A DNA stretch of 64,000 nucleotides from Bradyrhizobium sp. CB1650 (GCF_029761915.1 NZ_CP121695.1:8709501-8773500), one strand, 5' to 3'; counted from the first letter of the stretch, positions 47,951 to 57,732 are shown. A program made the numbers and translations. Notes: generated by a model from the sequence alone, not told the origin.

Positions 47951-49051
47951 ATGAAGTCCCTTCGCATCACCCTTCTGATCACGCTGGTTCTGACGGCGCC
48001 CGCGGCGGCGCAACTCCAGATCACTCCGCCGGCGGCAACGCCGAGCCCGTCGGCCGCAAAGCCCCAGGAAAAGCCCAAAGAAACATCCAAGGAAACACCA
48101 AAGACCAAGCCGCACACGATCACCAAGAAGAAGGAGGCCGCGCCGGCGCCAAAGCCGTCGGCCTCACCGAGCCCGGCGCCGGCCGCGACCGTGATCCCTG
48201 CGCCCAACACCGACAATTCCAATGCCGACCTAGTGTTCGGCGCCTATCAGCGCGGCCAATACAAGACCGCCTTCGAGCTCGCCACCGCGCGTGCGCAGGC
48301 CGGCGATCCCAAGGCGATGACCATGCTGGGCGAGCTCTATGCCAACGCGATGGGCATCAAGCGCGACTACGCCAAGGCGCTCGAGTGGTACAAGCGCGCC
48401 TCCGATGCCGGCGACCGCGAAGCGATGTTTGCGCTGGCGATGATGCGCATCGCCGGACGCGGCGGGCCGGTCGACAAGGGCGAGGCGGTCAGGCTGATGG
48501 CGTCCGCCGCCAAGCTGGGCGAACCGAAGGCCGCCTACAATCTCGCGCTGCTCTATCTCGACGGGCAGACCCTGCCGCAGGACGTCAAGCGTTCCGCCGA
48601 GCTGCTCCGCCAGGCCGCCGATGCAGGCCTTCCCGAGGCGCAATACGCACTCGCGACCTTCTACAAGGAAGGCACCGGCGTGCCGAAGGATCCCGACAAG
48701 GCGGTGCGGCTGCTGCAGGCGGCCTCGCTTGCCGACAATGTCGATGCCGAGGTCGAATATGCCATCGCAATGTTCAACGGCACCGGCACGCCGAAGAACC
48801 AGCCGGCCGCGGTCGCGTTACTCCGCAAGGCGGCGCGCCAGAACAGCGCCATCGCGCAGAACCGGCTGGCCTGGGTGCTGATCAACGGCATGGGCACGCC
48901 GGTGGACAAGGTCGAGGGGTTCAAATGGCACATCGTCGCCAAGACCGCCGGCAAGGGCGATCCGGAGCTCGACAAGCAATTGGCCGATTTACCCCCCGAC
49001 GACCGGGCCAAGGCCGAGGCCGCCGCCAAGAAATGGCTCGGGACCAAATGA
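47951..49051 (+). CDS. Sel1-like/tetratricopeptide repeat exported protein
   Basis: The 366-residue protein has a Sec signal (MKSLRITLLITLVLTAPAA), then a low-complexity segment rich in Pro, Ala and Lys to about residue 95, then at least five Sel1-like repeats (ALEWYKRASDAGDREAMFALA, MASAAKLGEPKAAYNLALLY and so on). Such proteins are envelope scaffolds that bind other proteins. It begins eight bp after the ThiE-like stop, on the same strand, so it may share that transcript. The partner is unknown. Confidence 0.88.
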   Translation: MKSLRITLLITLVLTAPAAAQLQITPPAATPSPSAAKPQEKPKETSKETPKTKPHTITKKKEAAPAPKPSASPSPAPAATVIPAPNTDNSNADLVFGAYQRGQYKTAFELATARAQAGDPKAMTMLGELYANAMGIKRDYAKALEWYKRASDAGDREAMFALAMMRIAGRGGPVDKGEAVRLMASAAKLGEPKAAYNLALLYLDGQTLPQDVKRSAELLRQAADAGLPEAQYALATFYKEGTGVPKDPDKAVRLLQAASLADNVDAEVEYAIAMFNGTGTPKNQPAAVALLRKAARQNSAIAQNRLAWVLINGMGTPVDKVEGFKWHIVAKTAGKGDPELDKQLADLPPDDRAKAEAAAKKWLGTK

Positions 49052-49151
49052 CTTGACGCAATGACTTGACGCAAAGCCCCTCGCAGGGCACCCAATCCCC
49101 TCAAACGGGCGCGGTTCCGCGCCGTCTCTCCCCCGATCAAGACCAGAGCTC

Positions 49152-49943
49152 ATGCTGTATTCCGCCACTATCAACGTCATGGTCAAGGCGGCGCGTCGCG
49201 CCGGCCGCAGCCTCAAGCGCGATCTCGGCGAGATCGAGCATCTCCAGGTCTCGCTGAAGGGGCCGGCGAATTTCGTCTCGCTCGCCGACAAGCGCGCGGA
49301 AGAGATCCTCTACCAGGACCTCGCCAAGGCCCGGCCCGGCTACGGCTTCATCGGCGAAGAGGGCGGCACCCGTGAGGGCACCGACAAGAGCCACACCTGG
49401 ATCGTCGATCCCCTGGACGGCACCACCAACTTCCTGCACGGCATCCCACAATTCGCCATCTCGATCGGGCTCGCGCGCGAGGGTACGGTCATCGCGGGGG
49501 TGATCTACAATCCCGCCAACGACGAACTCTACATCGCCGAGCGCGGCAAGGGCGCGTTCCTCAACGACCAGCGCCTGCGCGTCGCCGGCCGCCGCCAGCT
49601 CAATGAATGCGTGGTGGCCTGCGGCCTGCCCCATATCGGCCGCGGCGACCACGAGGAATTCCGCCGCGAGATGACTGCGATCCAGGACCGCGTTGCGGGC
49701 CTGCGCCGCTTCGGCGCCGCCTCGCTAGACCTCGCCTTCGTCGCCGCCGGCCGCCTCGACGGCTACTGGGAGCGCAACCTGCAACGCTGGGACATCGCTG
49801 CCGGACAGATCATGGTGAAGGAAGCGGGCGGCACCGTGAGCGACATCGAAACGCCGGGCGACGCCCTCGTGACGGGTCACGTCGTCTGCGGCAACGAGTT
49901 CGTGCACGGCGAGCTGGTGAAGATTTTGCGGAAGGCCGCGTAA
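49152..49943 (+). CDS. Inositol-monophosphatase family protein (SuhB-like)
   Basis: The 263-residue protein has the family motifs TWIVDPLDGTTNFLHGIP (metal and catalytic residues) and, near the end, WDIAAGQIMVKEAGG, with an EEGG metal loop near residue 73. It hydrolyses inositol phosphate or a related sugar phosphate with magnesium; SuhB also has an RNA-related role. It follows the Sel1 protein by 100 bp in the same direction and is followed by a family B repeat. Confidence 0.92.
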   Translation: MLYSATINVMVKAARRAGRSLKRDLGEIEHLQVSLKGPANFVSLADKRAEEILYQDLAKARPGYGFIGEEGGTREGTDKSHTWIVDPLDGTTNFLHGIPQFAISIGLAREGTVIAGVIYNPANDELYIAERGKGAFLNDQRLRVAGRRQLNECVVACGLPHIGRGDHEEFRREMTAIQDRVAGLRRFGAASLDLAFVAAGRLDGYWERNLQRWDIAAGQIMVKEAGGTVSDIETPGDALVTGHVVCGNEFVHGELVKILRKAA

Positions 49944-49970
49944 GGCCAAAGCCACGCCTCATACACTGGT

Positions 49971-50070
49971 GTCATCACCCGCGAAGGCGGGTGATCCAGT
50001 ATTCCAGAGACGTTCGTTGAATACGTAGAAGCCGCGGCGTACTGGATGCCCCGCCTGCGCGGGGCATGAC
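49971..50070. repeat. Intergenic palindromic repeat, family B (copy 2)
   Basis: A 100-bp element nearly identical to 38985-39085 at both ends (CATCACCCGCGAA..., GATCCAGTATTCCAGAG, CGGCGTACTGGATG, CCGCCTGCGCGGGGCATGA) with a different centre. It lies between convergent genes. Confidence 0.85.
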
Positions 50071-50078
50071 AGTCTGCC

Positions 50079-53000
50079 TCACGGCTTGACCGGCGCCGGC
50101 GGCCCATACACCTCGGCTTCCGCCTTCACCTTCGGCTCCCGGTCGCCCGCCAGCACGCGCTGCACGGAAACGAAGAACACCGGCACCATCAAGAGCGCGA
50201 GGATGACGACGGCGATCATGCCGCCCATCACGACGGTGCCGAGCGATTGCTGGCTGGCGCCGCCGGCGCCGTGGGCGATCGCCATCGGCAACACGCCGCA
50301 GATGAAGGCAAGGCCGGTCATCAGGATCGGACGGAAGCGCAGGCGGCAGGCCTCGATGGTGGCTTCCAGCAGCGGCTTGCCCTCCTTGCGCAGGTCCTTG
50401 GCGAACTCGATGATCAGGATCGCGTCCTTGGCGGCAAGGCCGATGATGGTGATCAGGCCGACGGTGAAATAGACGTCGTTCGGCAGGCCGCGCAGCATCG
50501 CCGCAATCACCGCGCCGGTGACGCCGAGTGGCACGGTGAGCAGCACCGCGAGCGGAATGGTCCAGCTCTCGTAGAGCGCGGCCAGACACAGGAACACCAC
50601 GAACACCGACAGCGCCAGCAGGAACGGCGCCTGCGAGCCCGACAGCTTCTCCTGCAGCGACTGTCCGGTCCATTCATAGCCGAAGCCGCGCGGCAGCCTG
50701 CCCGCAAGTTTCTCCATCTCGGCGATCGCATCGCCCGAGGTGAAGCCGGGCTTCGCCTCGCCGGAGATGCGCACGGCCGGATAGTAGTTGAAGCCGGCGA
50801 TCTGCGTCGGTCCACGCCCCCATTCCACCGTGGCGAAGGAGGAGAACGGCACGAGCTGGCCGCGACTGTTCTTGACGTTGTAATTGAGGATGTCCTCGGT
50901 CCTCATGCGATCGCGACTGTCGGCCTGGACGACGACGCGCTGCATGCGGCCGCGGTTCGGGAAGTCGTTGATGTAGTTCGAGCCGAGATTGGTCGAGATC
51001 GTGTTGTTGATGTCCTCGAAGGTGACGCCGAAGGCGCCGGCCTTCTCGCGGTCGATCACGAGATTGACCACGCCCGCCTCGGGCAAACCCTCGATATAGA
51101 TCTTCTGAAGCACCGGGCTCGCATTGGCGTCCGCGATGAGCTGGTCGGCGGCGCGCATCAGAGCCGTGTAGCCCTTCTGGCCGCGGTCCTGAAGGCGGAA
51201 CGAGAAGCCCGAGGAATTGCCGAGGTTGTCGATCGGCGGCGGCTGCAGCGCCGAGATCTTCGCATCGCGGATCGAGGACAGATCTCGGTTGATGTCGGAG
51301 ACGATCGCGGCGGCCGAATCCGCACGACCGCGCTCCGACCAGTCCTTCAGCGTGATGAAGGCCTGCGCCGTGTTCATGCCCTGGCCGGAGAAGCTGAAGC
51401 CGGTGAGGAAGGTGACATCCTTCACGCCGGGCCGCCGCGCCAGATATTTTTCCACCTTCTCGATCACGGCCTCGGTGCGGCCATAGGACGAGTCGGACGG
51501 GGTCTGCACGTCGGTGGTGACAAAACCCTGGTCGTCGACCGGCAGGAAGCCGCCGGGCAGGTTGATGAAGGCCCAGGACAGGCCGACCAGCAGCGCCGCA
51601 TAGACCAGCATCAGGCGGCCGGTGCGCTTGAGCGAGAAGGCGACGGTGCGGGAATAGCCCTCCTTACCGCCTTCGAGCATGCGGTTGAACCAGCCGAATA
51701 CGCCCTTGCGCGCGTGGCCATGGCCGGCCGCGACGGGCTTGAGCAGCGTCGCGCACAGCGCCGGCGTCAGCGACAGCGCGAGGAAGGCGGAGAAACCGAT
51801 CGCGGCAACCATGGTGACCGAGAACTGGCGATAGATGATGCCGACCGAGCCCGGGAAGAACGCCATCGGCACGAACACCGCCATCAGCACCAGCGTGATG
51901 CCGATGATGGCGCCGGTGATCTGCGACATCGCCTTGCGCGTCGCCTCCTTCGGCGGCAGGCCTTCCTCGGCCATGATGCGCTCGACGTTCTCGACCACTA
52001 CGATGGCGTCGTCGACGAGGATGCCGACCGCGAGCACCATGCCGAACATCGAGAGCATGTTGATGGAATAGCCGGCGAGCAGCAGCGTGGTACAGGCGCC
52101 CAAGAGCGCCACCGGCACCACGATGGTCGGAATGATGGTGTAGCGGATGTTCTGCAGGAACAAAAACATCACCACGAACACCAGCACCACGGCTTCGAGC
52201 AGCGTCGTCAGCACCTTCTTGATCGAAGCCTCGACCACGGGCGTGATGTTGTAGGGGATCTCGTAGGAGATGTTGGCCGGGAAGAAGCGCGACAGCTCCT
52301 TCATCTTCTCTTCGACCGCGCTCGCGGTCGCGAGCGCATTGCCGGTCGGCGACAGCAGCACCGAGAGACCCGCGGTCGGCTTGCCGTTCAGGCGGGTGTT
52401 GAACTGGTAGCTGAGGCCGCCGACTTCGACGCGCGCGACGTCGCGCAGGCGCACGGTCGAGCCGTCGGCGTTGGCGCGCAGGATGATGGAGCCGAATTCA
52501 TCCGGCGAGGAGAGCTGGCCCTTGACCAGCACCAGCGAGGACGTGCGCTGGTTCGCGGTCGACGGCTCGGCGCCGATGCTGCCCGAGGCGACTTGCGCGT
52601 TCTGCGCGGCGATCGCCTTGTTGACGTCGTCGGCGGTGAGCCCGTAGCCGACGAGCTTGGCCGGATCGACCCAGACGCGAAGCGACCGCTCCGTCGAATA
52701 GAGCGTGGCGCGGCCGACGCCGGGAATACGGCGGATCTCGCCGAGCACGTTGCGGATCATGAAGTCGCCGAGGCCGACTTCGTCGAGGCTGCCGTCCGTC
52801 GAGTTCAGCGTGATGATCTGCAGCACCGCGCTGGAGGCTTCCTCGATCAGAATGCCCTGCTGGATCACCGCGCGCGGCAGGCGCGCCTCAACGCGCTTGA
52901 TGCGGTTCTGCACTTCGACCGAGGCCGCCCCCGTATCGGTGCCCGGCACGAAATTGGCGATAATCTCGACCTGACCGAGCGAGTCGCTGGTCGATTCGAA

Positions 53001-53231
53001 ATTGAGGATGCCGGAGGCGCCGTTGAGCTCCTCCTCGATCAGCCGGGTGACGCTGTTGTAGAGGTTTTCGGGCGAGGCGCCGGGATAGCTGGTCGAGATC
53101 GAGATCGAGGGCGGCGCGATGATCGGATATTGCGCGATCGGCAGCAGCGGGATCGCGATCGCGCCGATCAAGCAGATGAAAAGCGCGACGACCCAGGCGA
53201 AGATCGGCCTGTCGATGAAGAAGCTCGGCAT
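50079..53231 (-). CDS. RND efflux transporter permease, AcrB/MexB type
   Basis: The 1050-residue protein has the AcrB layout: 12 membrane helices, two large periplasmic loops, and the proton-relay aspartates D407-D408 in AVGILVDDAIVVVENVERIM. It exports drugs, solvents or host compounds in a tripartite complex with the adaptor upstream and an outer-membrane TolC-like protein elsewhere. It is 6 bp downstream of the adaptor gene. A 1106-codon frame on the opposite strand is only a codon-bias shadow. Confidence 0.96.
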   Translation of the reverse strand: MPSFFIDRPIFAWVVALFICLIGAIAIPLLPIAQYPIIAPPSISISTSYPGASPENLYNSVTRLIEEELNGASGILNFESTSDSLGQVEIIANFVPGTDTGAASVEVQNRIKRVEARLPRAVIQQGILIEEASSAVLQIITLNSTDGSLDEVGLGDFMIRNVLGEIRRIPGVGRATLYSTERSLRVWVDPAKLVGYGLTADDVNKAIAAQNAQVASGSIGAEPSTANQRTSSLVLVKGQLSSPDEFGSIILRANADGSTVRLRDVARVEVGGLSYQFNTRLNGKPTAGLSVLLSPTGNALATASAVEEKMKELSRFFPANISYEIPYNITPVVEASIKKVLTTLLEAVVLVFVVMFLFLQNIRYTIIPTIVVPVALLGACTTLLLAGYSINMLSMFGMVLAVGILVDDAIVVVENVERIMAEEGLPPKEATRKAMSQITGAIIGITLVLMAVFVPMAFFPGSVGIIYRQFSVTMVAAIGFSAFLALSLTPALCATLLKPVAAGHGHARKGVFGWFNRMLEGGKEGYSRTVAFSLKRTGRLMLVYAALLVGLSWAFINLPGGFLPVDDQGFVTTDVQTPSDSSYGRTEAVIEKVEKYLARRPGVKDVTFLTGFSFSGQGMNTAQAFITLKDWSERGRADSAAAIVSDINRDLSSIRDAKISALQPPPIDNLGNSSGFSFRLQDRGQKGYTALMRAADQLIADANASPVLQKIYIEGLPEAGVVNLVIDREKAGAFGVTFEDINNTISTNLGSNYINDFPNRGRMQRVVVQADSRDRMRTEDILNYNVKNSRGQLVPFSSFATVEWGRGPTQIAGFNYYPAVRISGEAKPGFTSGDAIAEMEKLAGRLPRGFGYEWTGQSLQEKLSGSQAPFLLALSVFVVFLCLAALYESWTIPLAVLLTVPLGVTGAVIAAMLRGLPNDVYFTVGLITIIGLAAKDAILIIEFAKDLRKEGKPLLEATIEACRLRFRPILMTGLAFICGVLPMAIAHGAGGASQQSLGTVVMGGMIAVVILALLMVPVFFVSVQRVLAGDREPKVKAEAEVYGPPAPVKP

Positions 53232-53237
53232 GGCGCG

Positions 53238-54434
53238 TTACCGCGTGACCCGCTGGGCGTGCCGGTTATCCGCAGTCGCATCCGCTTCCGACCAGGATTG
53301 CGGCTTGACCTTGTCGCCAGCCGCGAACTTCTGGAAACCTTCGACCACGACCTTGTCGCCGGCCTTCAGCCCGTCGGTCACGAACCAGATGCCGTCCTGC
53401 ACCGAACCGGTGCGGATCGGCTGCACCGCGATGCGGTTGTCGTCCTTGACGACGAACACCTCGCTGCCGCCGCCGCCATTGCGCTGGACCGCCTGCTGCG
53501 GCACCGCGATCGCATCGGAGTCGAGGCCCTGGTCGATGCGCACGCGGACATACATGCCCGGCAATAGCTCGCGCCTGGGATTGCGGAACTCGCCGCGCAG
53601 GGTCACCTGCCCGGTATGGGCGTCGACCTTGGCATCGGAGAACAAGAGCTTGCCGTCGAGCGAATAGATGGTGTTGTCGTCGAGCACGAGGCGCACCTTG
53701 GCGGCATCGGCCGCGATGCGCTCGAGGTCGCCGCTCTCGAAGGCGCGGCGGAGCTGGTTGAGCTCGGTCACCGACTGGGTGAAGTCGGCATAGATCGGAT
53801 CGAGCTGCTGGATGGTGGCGAGATTGGTCTCGTTCTGGACCGCGAGCGCGCCCTCGCTGACCAGCGCCGCGCCGACCACGCCGTCGATCGGCGCGCGCAC
53901 GGTGGCATAGTCGAGATTGAGTTTTGCACGCGCGAGCTCGGCCTTGCGGCCTTCGACCTCGGCATCGGCCTGCCGTTCTGCTGCAATGGCCTTCTCGTTC
54001 TCCGCTTCGGGCGCAGCGCGCTGGCTGGTGAGCGTGGCGATGCGGCGCGCCTGCTGATGCGCCTGCATCAGCGCAGCCTCGGCCTTGGCGAGTGCCGCCT
54101 CGTTGGCCATCACCTCGACCTCGAAGGGGCGCGGATCGATGCGGTAGAGCGGATCGCCTGCCTTCACCTCGCTGCCCTGCCGGAACAGGCGCTCGACCAC
54201 GATGCCCGACACGCGGGGCCGCACCTCGGCGACGCGTGTCGGCGCGATGCGGCCGGGCAGTTCGCGAACCACGGCGCGCGGCTGCGGCTTGACGACGACG
54301 ATGCTGACATCAGGGTCGGCGGGCTGGGTGGCGGCGGAGACGGCCGAACTGGATTCGTCGCAGCCCGCAAGCAGCGGCGCAAAGGCCGCGAGCATCATTG
54401 CAACGCATGCCGATCGCGCACGAAGTCCTGACAT
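53238..54434 (-). CDS. RND efflux periplasmic adaptor, AcrA/MexA type
   Basis: The 398-residue protein is a lipoprotein (LAGC lipobox at 22-25) with the adaptor order: beta-barrel and lipoyl halves (VRPRVSGIVVERLFRQGSEVKAGDPLY, then LDYATVRAPIDGVVG), an alpha-hairpin rich in Ala/Glu between, and the C-terminal membrane-proximal domain. It links the AcrB-like pump to the outer-membrane channel. No TetR-type regulator is next to it. Confidence 0.94.
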   Translation of the reverse strand: MSGLRARSACVAMMLAAFAPLLAGCDESSSAVSAATQPADPDVSIVVVKPQPRAVVRELPGRIAPTRVAEVRPRVSGIVVERLFRQGSEVKAGDPLYRIDPRPFEVEVMANEAALAKAEAALMQAHQQARRIATLTSQRAAPEAENEKAIAAERQADAEVEGRKAELARAKLNLDYATVRAPIDGVVGAALVSEGALAVQNETNLATIQQLDPIYADFTQSVTELNQLRRAFESGDLERIAADAAKVRLVLDDNTIYSLDGKLLFSDAKVDAHTGQVTLRGEFRNPRRELLPGMYVRVRIDQGLDSDAIAVPQQAVQRNGGGGSEVFVVKDDNRIAVQPIRTGSVQDGIWFVTDGLKAGDKVVVEGFQKFAAGDKVKPQSWSEADATADNRHAQRVTR

Positions 54435-54881
54435 GGAGAGAAGTGCCCCGAAGTTTGTTGATACAGAATCACGCGTCCCACAGAACCAATCGATGCGATT
54501 CCACGGGGATCATGGGGGCAAAATAGAGTGGCCGTGCTGCGACGCAACGCATGATCCGGGCGGCTCAATGTCACACGAGCTATCGTGCTGAGTTCAGGCT
54601 GCTTTTCTCGATTCACCGGATTGTGAGTCGGGTTCCGTCAACGCGAGCTGCGACAGAACATCGCAATCATTCGGCGACGTTCATCCTGATGCCCGCGCGC
54701 GAAGGCACGGTGACGGCCAGCCCCTCGAGACGCACCACCGTGCAAAAAATCCAAACAAAGCCGGGAGTGTCCAACAAAGCGCCGTGGTTCCGGACGCCCC
54801 GCCGCGAATTCGGCGCATCGGGCGCTTTTTTTGGGCCGGCGCTGTGCCATAGTGCGAACTGCACGCAAGCTTACGTAACGG
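54435..54881. other. 447-bp divergent intergenic region without a supported gene
   Basis: It separates the leftward adaptor gene from the rightward proton-channel gene. Several frames are open but none has a ribosome site or recognisable protein. A weak 4-bp GCGC stem followed by seven T bases (54813-54832) might be a terminator for a rightward transcript. No repeat family or clear operator was found. Confidence 0.5.
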
Positions 54882-55910
54882 ATGACATCGGCCATGCCGT
54901 CAGGCACTTCGCCCCGCTCCTCCATGGACATCGAATACACAAAACTGTCCTCGCCCAGCGTCTTCCTGGTGCGGATGCTGGTCTTCCTTGTGCTCTGCAC
55001 ACTGGTCGGCGTCGTGCTTTACAAGCAGATCATCCAGGCCTTCTTCGCCAATCCGGGCCTCAACGCCCTGATCGGGGGCGTCCTGTTCATCGGCATCGTG
55101 CTGGCCTTCCGGCAGGTGATCCGGCTCTATCCCGAGGTCTCCTGGGTCAACAATTTCCGCATCGCCGATCCCGGTCTGGCACCGGCCCGGCACCCAAGAC
55201 TGCTGGCGCCGATGGCGGCGATCCTCGGCGGCGAGCGCTCCGGGCGGATGACCATCACCCAGACGACCATGCGCCACCTGCTCGATTCGATCGCGACCCG
55301 CCTGGATGAGGCCCGCGACATCTCCCGCTACATGACCGGCTTGCTCGTCTTCCTCGGCCTGCTCGGCACCTTCTGGGGCCTGATCGAGACGGTCGGCTCG
55401 GTCGGCAAGGTGATCGACGGGCTCAAGGTCGGTGGCGATGCCGGCGCGCTTTTCGACACGCTGAAGGAGGGCCTCGCCGCCCCGCTTGGCGGCATGGGCA
55501 TCTCGTTCTCGAGCTCGCTGTTCGGCCTCGCCGGCTCGCTGATCCTCGGCTTCCTCGACCTGCAATCGAGCCAGGCGCAGAACCGCTTCTACACCGACCT
55601 CGAAGACTGGCTCGCCAGCACCGTGCGCGAATATGGCCGCGGCGAGGTGGCCGTCGCAGCCGGCGGGGGCGTTGCCAGCGGCGAGCTGCAGGCCGCGGTC
55701 GAGCGGCTGCGCTCGGTGCTGGAAGAAGGCAATGCGAGCCGCGGCACCACGGCCGCGATGGCAAGTCTCGCCGAAGCCATCCAGGCGCTGGTCTCGCACA
55801 TGCGGACCGAGCAGCAGATGATCCGCGAATGGGCCGACGGCCAGGGCGAGCAGAACCGCGAGATCCGGCGCCTTTTGGAACGCATCGCGCGCCAGCCGGA
55901 AAAGAGTTAG
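54882..55910 (+). CDS. MotA/TolQ/ExbB-like proton-channel protein
   Basis: The 342-residue protein has three membrane segments placed as in MotA/TolQ proteins: FLVRMLVFLVLCTLVGVVLY, NALIGGVLFIGIVLAF, and the conserved pair around YMTGLLVFLGLLGTFWGLIETVG and GISFSSSLFGLAGSLILGFLD. The C-terminal 90 residues are helical and rich in Arg/Glu. The start is uncertain: ATG 54882, 54894 and 54924 are in frame. With the next gene it forms an ion-driven motor-like pair, but no flagellar gene is near. Confidence 0.87.
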   Translation: MTSAMPSGTSPRSSMDIEYTKLSSPSVFLVRMLVFLVLCTLVGVVLYKQIIQAFFANPGLNALIGGVLFIGIVLAFRQVIRLYPEVSWVNNFRIADPGLAPARHPRLLAPMAAILGGERSGRMTITQTTMRHLLDSIATRLDEARDISRYMTGLLVFLGLLGTFWGLIETVGSVGKVIDGLKVGGDAGALFDTLKEGLAAPLGGMGISFSSSLFGLAGSLILGFLDLQSSQAQNRFYTDLEDWLASTVREYGRGEVAVAAGGGVASGELQAAVERLRSVLEEGNASRGTTAAMASLAEAIQALVSHMRTEQQMIREWADGQGEQNREIRRLLERIARQPEKS

Positions 55911-55918
55911 GCGCTCGC

Positions 55919-56036
55919 GCCCCGGACGCGACGCGGCATGAAATCATGCGTCGCTGAGCCGGGGTCCATTCGACAAGTGACTATGGGTCCCGGCTCAGCG
56001 GCGCAGCGCCAAGGCGCTGTACCGCGTCCGGGACAA
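55919..56036. repeat. Intergenic palindromic repeat, family C
   Basis: A 118-bp element of nested inverted repeats: GCCCCGGACGCG ... CGCGTCCGGGAC outer arms, GAGCCGGGGTCCAT / ATGGGTCCCGGCTC inner arms, and a CATGAAATCATG centre. It lies between the motor-like genes, so it is probably inside their mRNA. Confidence 0.75.
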
Positions 56037-56055
56037 GGAAGTGGAGATCGATGAA

Positions 56056-57084
56056 ATGGCTCTAGCCCGCGCCCGCCGCAGCGACGGCCCCTTCAACTAC
56101 TGGCCCGGATTCGTCGACGCGCTGTCGACGCTGGTGCTGTCGATCGTGTTCCTGCTGTCGGTGTTCCTGGTCGTGCAGTTCTTCCTGTCGCAGGAGGTCA
56201 CCGGCAAGGACAAGGCGCTGGAGCAGCTCAACGCCAAGATCGCGCAGCTCAACGAGCTCTTGTCGCTGGAGAAGCTGGGCAAGCTCAGCCTCGACGACCA
56301 GGTGGCACAGCTCAAGGCCGGCCTCGCCTCCGCCGAGAGCGAGCGCGACCGCATGAAGGGCCTCTATGAGGGGCTCGCCAGTGCCGGCAGCGACGCGCAA
56401 GGCAAGACCGCCGAGCTCAACAAGGCGCTGGATTCGGAGAAGGCGGTCTCGTCGCGAGCGCTCGCCCAGATCGAGGTGCTGAACCAGCAGATCAGCGCGC
56501 TGCGGCGGCAGCTCGCGGCGCTCGAGGAAGCGCTCGACGCCTCCGAGAAGCGCGACAAGGAATCGCAGAACCGGATCGCCGATCTCGGCGCGCGCCTCAA
56601 CGTCGCGCTCGCGCAGCGCGTCCAGGAACTGTCGCGCTATCGCTCCGAATTCTTCGGCCGCCTGCGCGCCATTCTCGGCAATCGCCCCGACATCCGCGTC
56701 GTCGGCGACCGCTTCGTGTTCCAGTCCGAAGTGTTCTTCGACACCGGACAGGCGACCCTGCTGCCCGAGGGCCGCACCGAGCTCGACACCGTGGCGAACG
56801 CGCTGATCGAGCTCGACAAGAAGATCCCGAGCGAGATCGCCTGGGTGCTGCGTGTCGACGGTCACACCGACATGCGCCCGGTCAACGGCCCGAACTTCAA
56901 GTCCAACTGGGACCTGTCCGCGGCGCGTGCGATCTCCGTGGTGCAATATCTGATCTCGCTCGGCGTGCCGGCCCAGCGCCTGGTCGCCGCCGGCTTCGGC
57001 GAATTCCAGCCGCTCGACCCGGGCAACACCGAAGACGCCTACAAGCGCAACCGCCGCATCGAGCTGAAGCTGACGGAGCGGTAG
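56056..57084 (+). CDS. MotB/OmpA-like peptidoglycan-binding protein with long coiled coil
   Basis: The 342-residue protein has one N-terminal membrane helix starting WPGFVDALSTLVLSIVFLL, where Asp21 matches the ion-carrying aspartate of MotB/TolR. Residues about 45-190 form a coiled coil, and residues about 205-342 are an OmpA domain (VDGHTDMRPV, then NWDLSAARAISVVQYL) that grips peptidoglycan. ATG 56056 is used; a GTG at 56041 is in frame. The coiled coil is longer than in flagellar MotB. It pairs with the MotA/TolQ-like protein before it. Confidence 0.9.
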   Translation: MALARARRSDGPFNYWPGFVDALSTLVLSIVFLLSVFLVVQFFLSQEVTGKDKALEQLNAKIAQLNELLSLEKLGKLSLDDQVAQLKAGLASAESERDRMKGLYEGLASAGSDAQGKTAELNKALDSEKAVSSRALAQIEVLNQQISALRRQLAALEEALDASEKRDKESQNRIADLGARLNVALAQRVQELSRYRSEFFGRLRAILGNRPDIRVVGDRFVFQSEVFFDTGQATLLPEGRTELDTVANALIELDKKIPSEIAWVLRVDGHTDMRPVNGPNFKSNWDLSAARAISVVQYLISLGVPAQRLVAAGFGEFQPLDPGNTEDAYKRNRRIELKLTER

Positions 57085-57530
57085 TGACCACCCTCCTCCT
57101 TCGCCCATACCTCCCCGGGGACGAAGCGGCCGCGATCGATCTCTGGCAGCGCACCTGGCAGCAGGCGTATCCGCAGATCGACTTCGCGGCACGGCTTGAC
57201 TGGTGGCGCGAACGCTGGCGCAAGGACCTGGTGCCGAAGGCCTCGATCGTCGTCGCCGAACAGGACAATGCGCTGATCGGCTTCGTCACGATCGACGGCG
57301 AAGGCTATCTCGACCAGCTCGTGGTCGATCCCGGACATTGGGGCTCGGATGCGGCGCGGCTGTTGGTCGACGAAGCCAAGCGCCTGTCACCGGCAGGCGT
57401 CACGCTGCTCGTCAACAAGGACAACGCCCGCGCCATCCGCTTCTACGAGCGCAACGGCTTTGGGCATGCGGGCGACGACGTGAACCCGACCTCGGGGCGA
57501 CCGGTGTTGCGGATGGCGTGGAAGCCGTAG
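57084..57530 (+). CDS. GNAT family N-acetyltransferase
   Basis: The 148-residue protein has a standard GNAT core: LRPYLPGDEAAAIDLW at the start, GYLDQLVVDPGHWGSDAARLLVDEAK as the acetyl-CoA region, and LLVNKDNARAIRFYERNGF as motif B. The GTG start overlaps the preceding stop by one base, so it is translated with the OmpA-like gene. The substrate is not known. Confidence 0.87.
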   Translation: MTTLLLRPYLPGDEAAAIDLWQRTWQQAYPQIDFAARLDWWRERWRKDLVPKASIVVAEQDNALIGFVTIDGEGYLDQLVVDPGHWGSDAARLLVDEAKRLSPAGVTLLVNKDNARAIRFYERNGFGHAGDDVNPTSGRPVLRMAWKP

Positions 57531-57557
57531 GCGGGATGGACGGCCTCATACTCCGCC

Positions 57558-57635
57558 GTCATTGCGAGCGCAGCGAAGCAATCCAGACTGTCTCCGCGGA
57601 AAGATTCTGGATTGCTTCGCTACGCTCGCAATGAC
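57558..57635. repeat. Intergenic palindromic repeat, family D
   Basis: A 78-bp perfect-type palindrome, GTCATTGCGAGCG ... CGCTCGCAATGAC, with inner arms GCGAAGCAATCCAGA and TCTGGATTGCTTCGC. It lies between the GNAT gene and the convergent ABC exporter. Confidence 0.85.
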
Positions 57636-57732
57636 TGAAACTTGAGGCAGTTACGCCCCGCCGCCGGCGACGGCCCTTCTACTTTGCATGGGGTTGTTTT
57701 CGAGATTCTAGTTGGGCGGCGGTCGGGCCCGC

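Noticed and set aside
50247..53567. A 1106-codon open frame on the plus strand
   Set aside because: It is exactly antisense to the AcrB-like gene, rich in Arg, Asp, Glu and His, with no recognisable domain. It arises from GC-rich third positions in the real gene.
54882..57084. Zorya-type anti-phage defence (ZorA/ZorB)
   Set aside because: The MotA/MotB-like pair resembles ZorAB in outline, but no ZorC, ZorD or ZorE gene follows and the neighbours are a GNAT protein and an ABC exporter.
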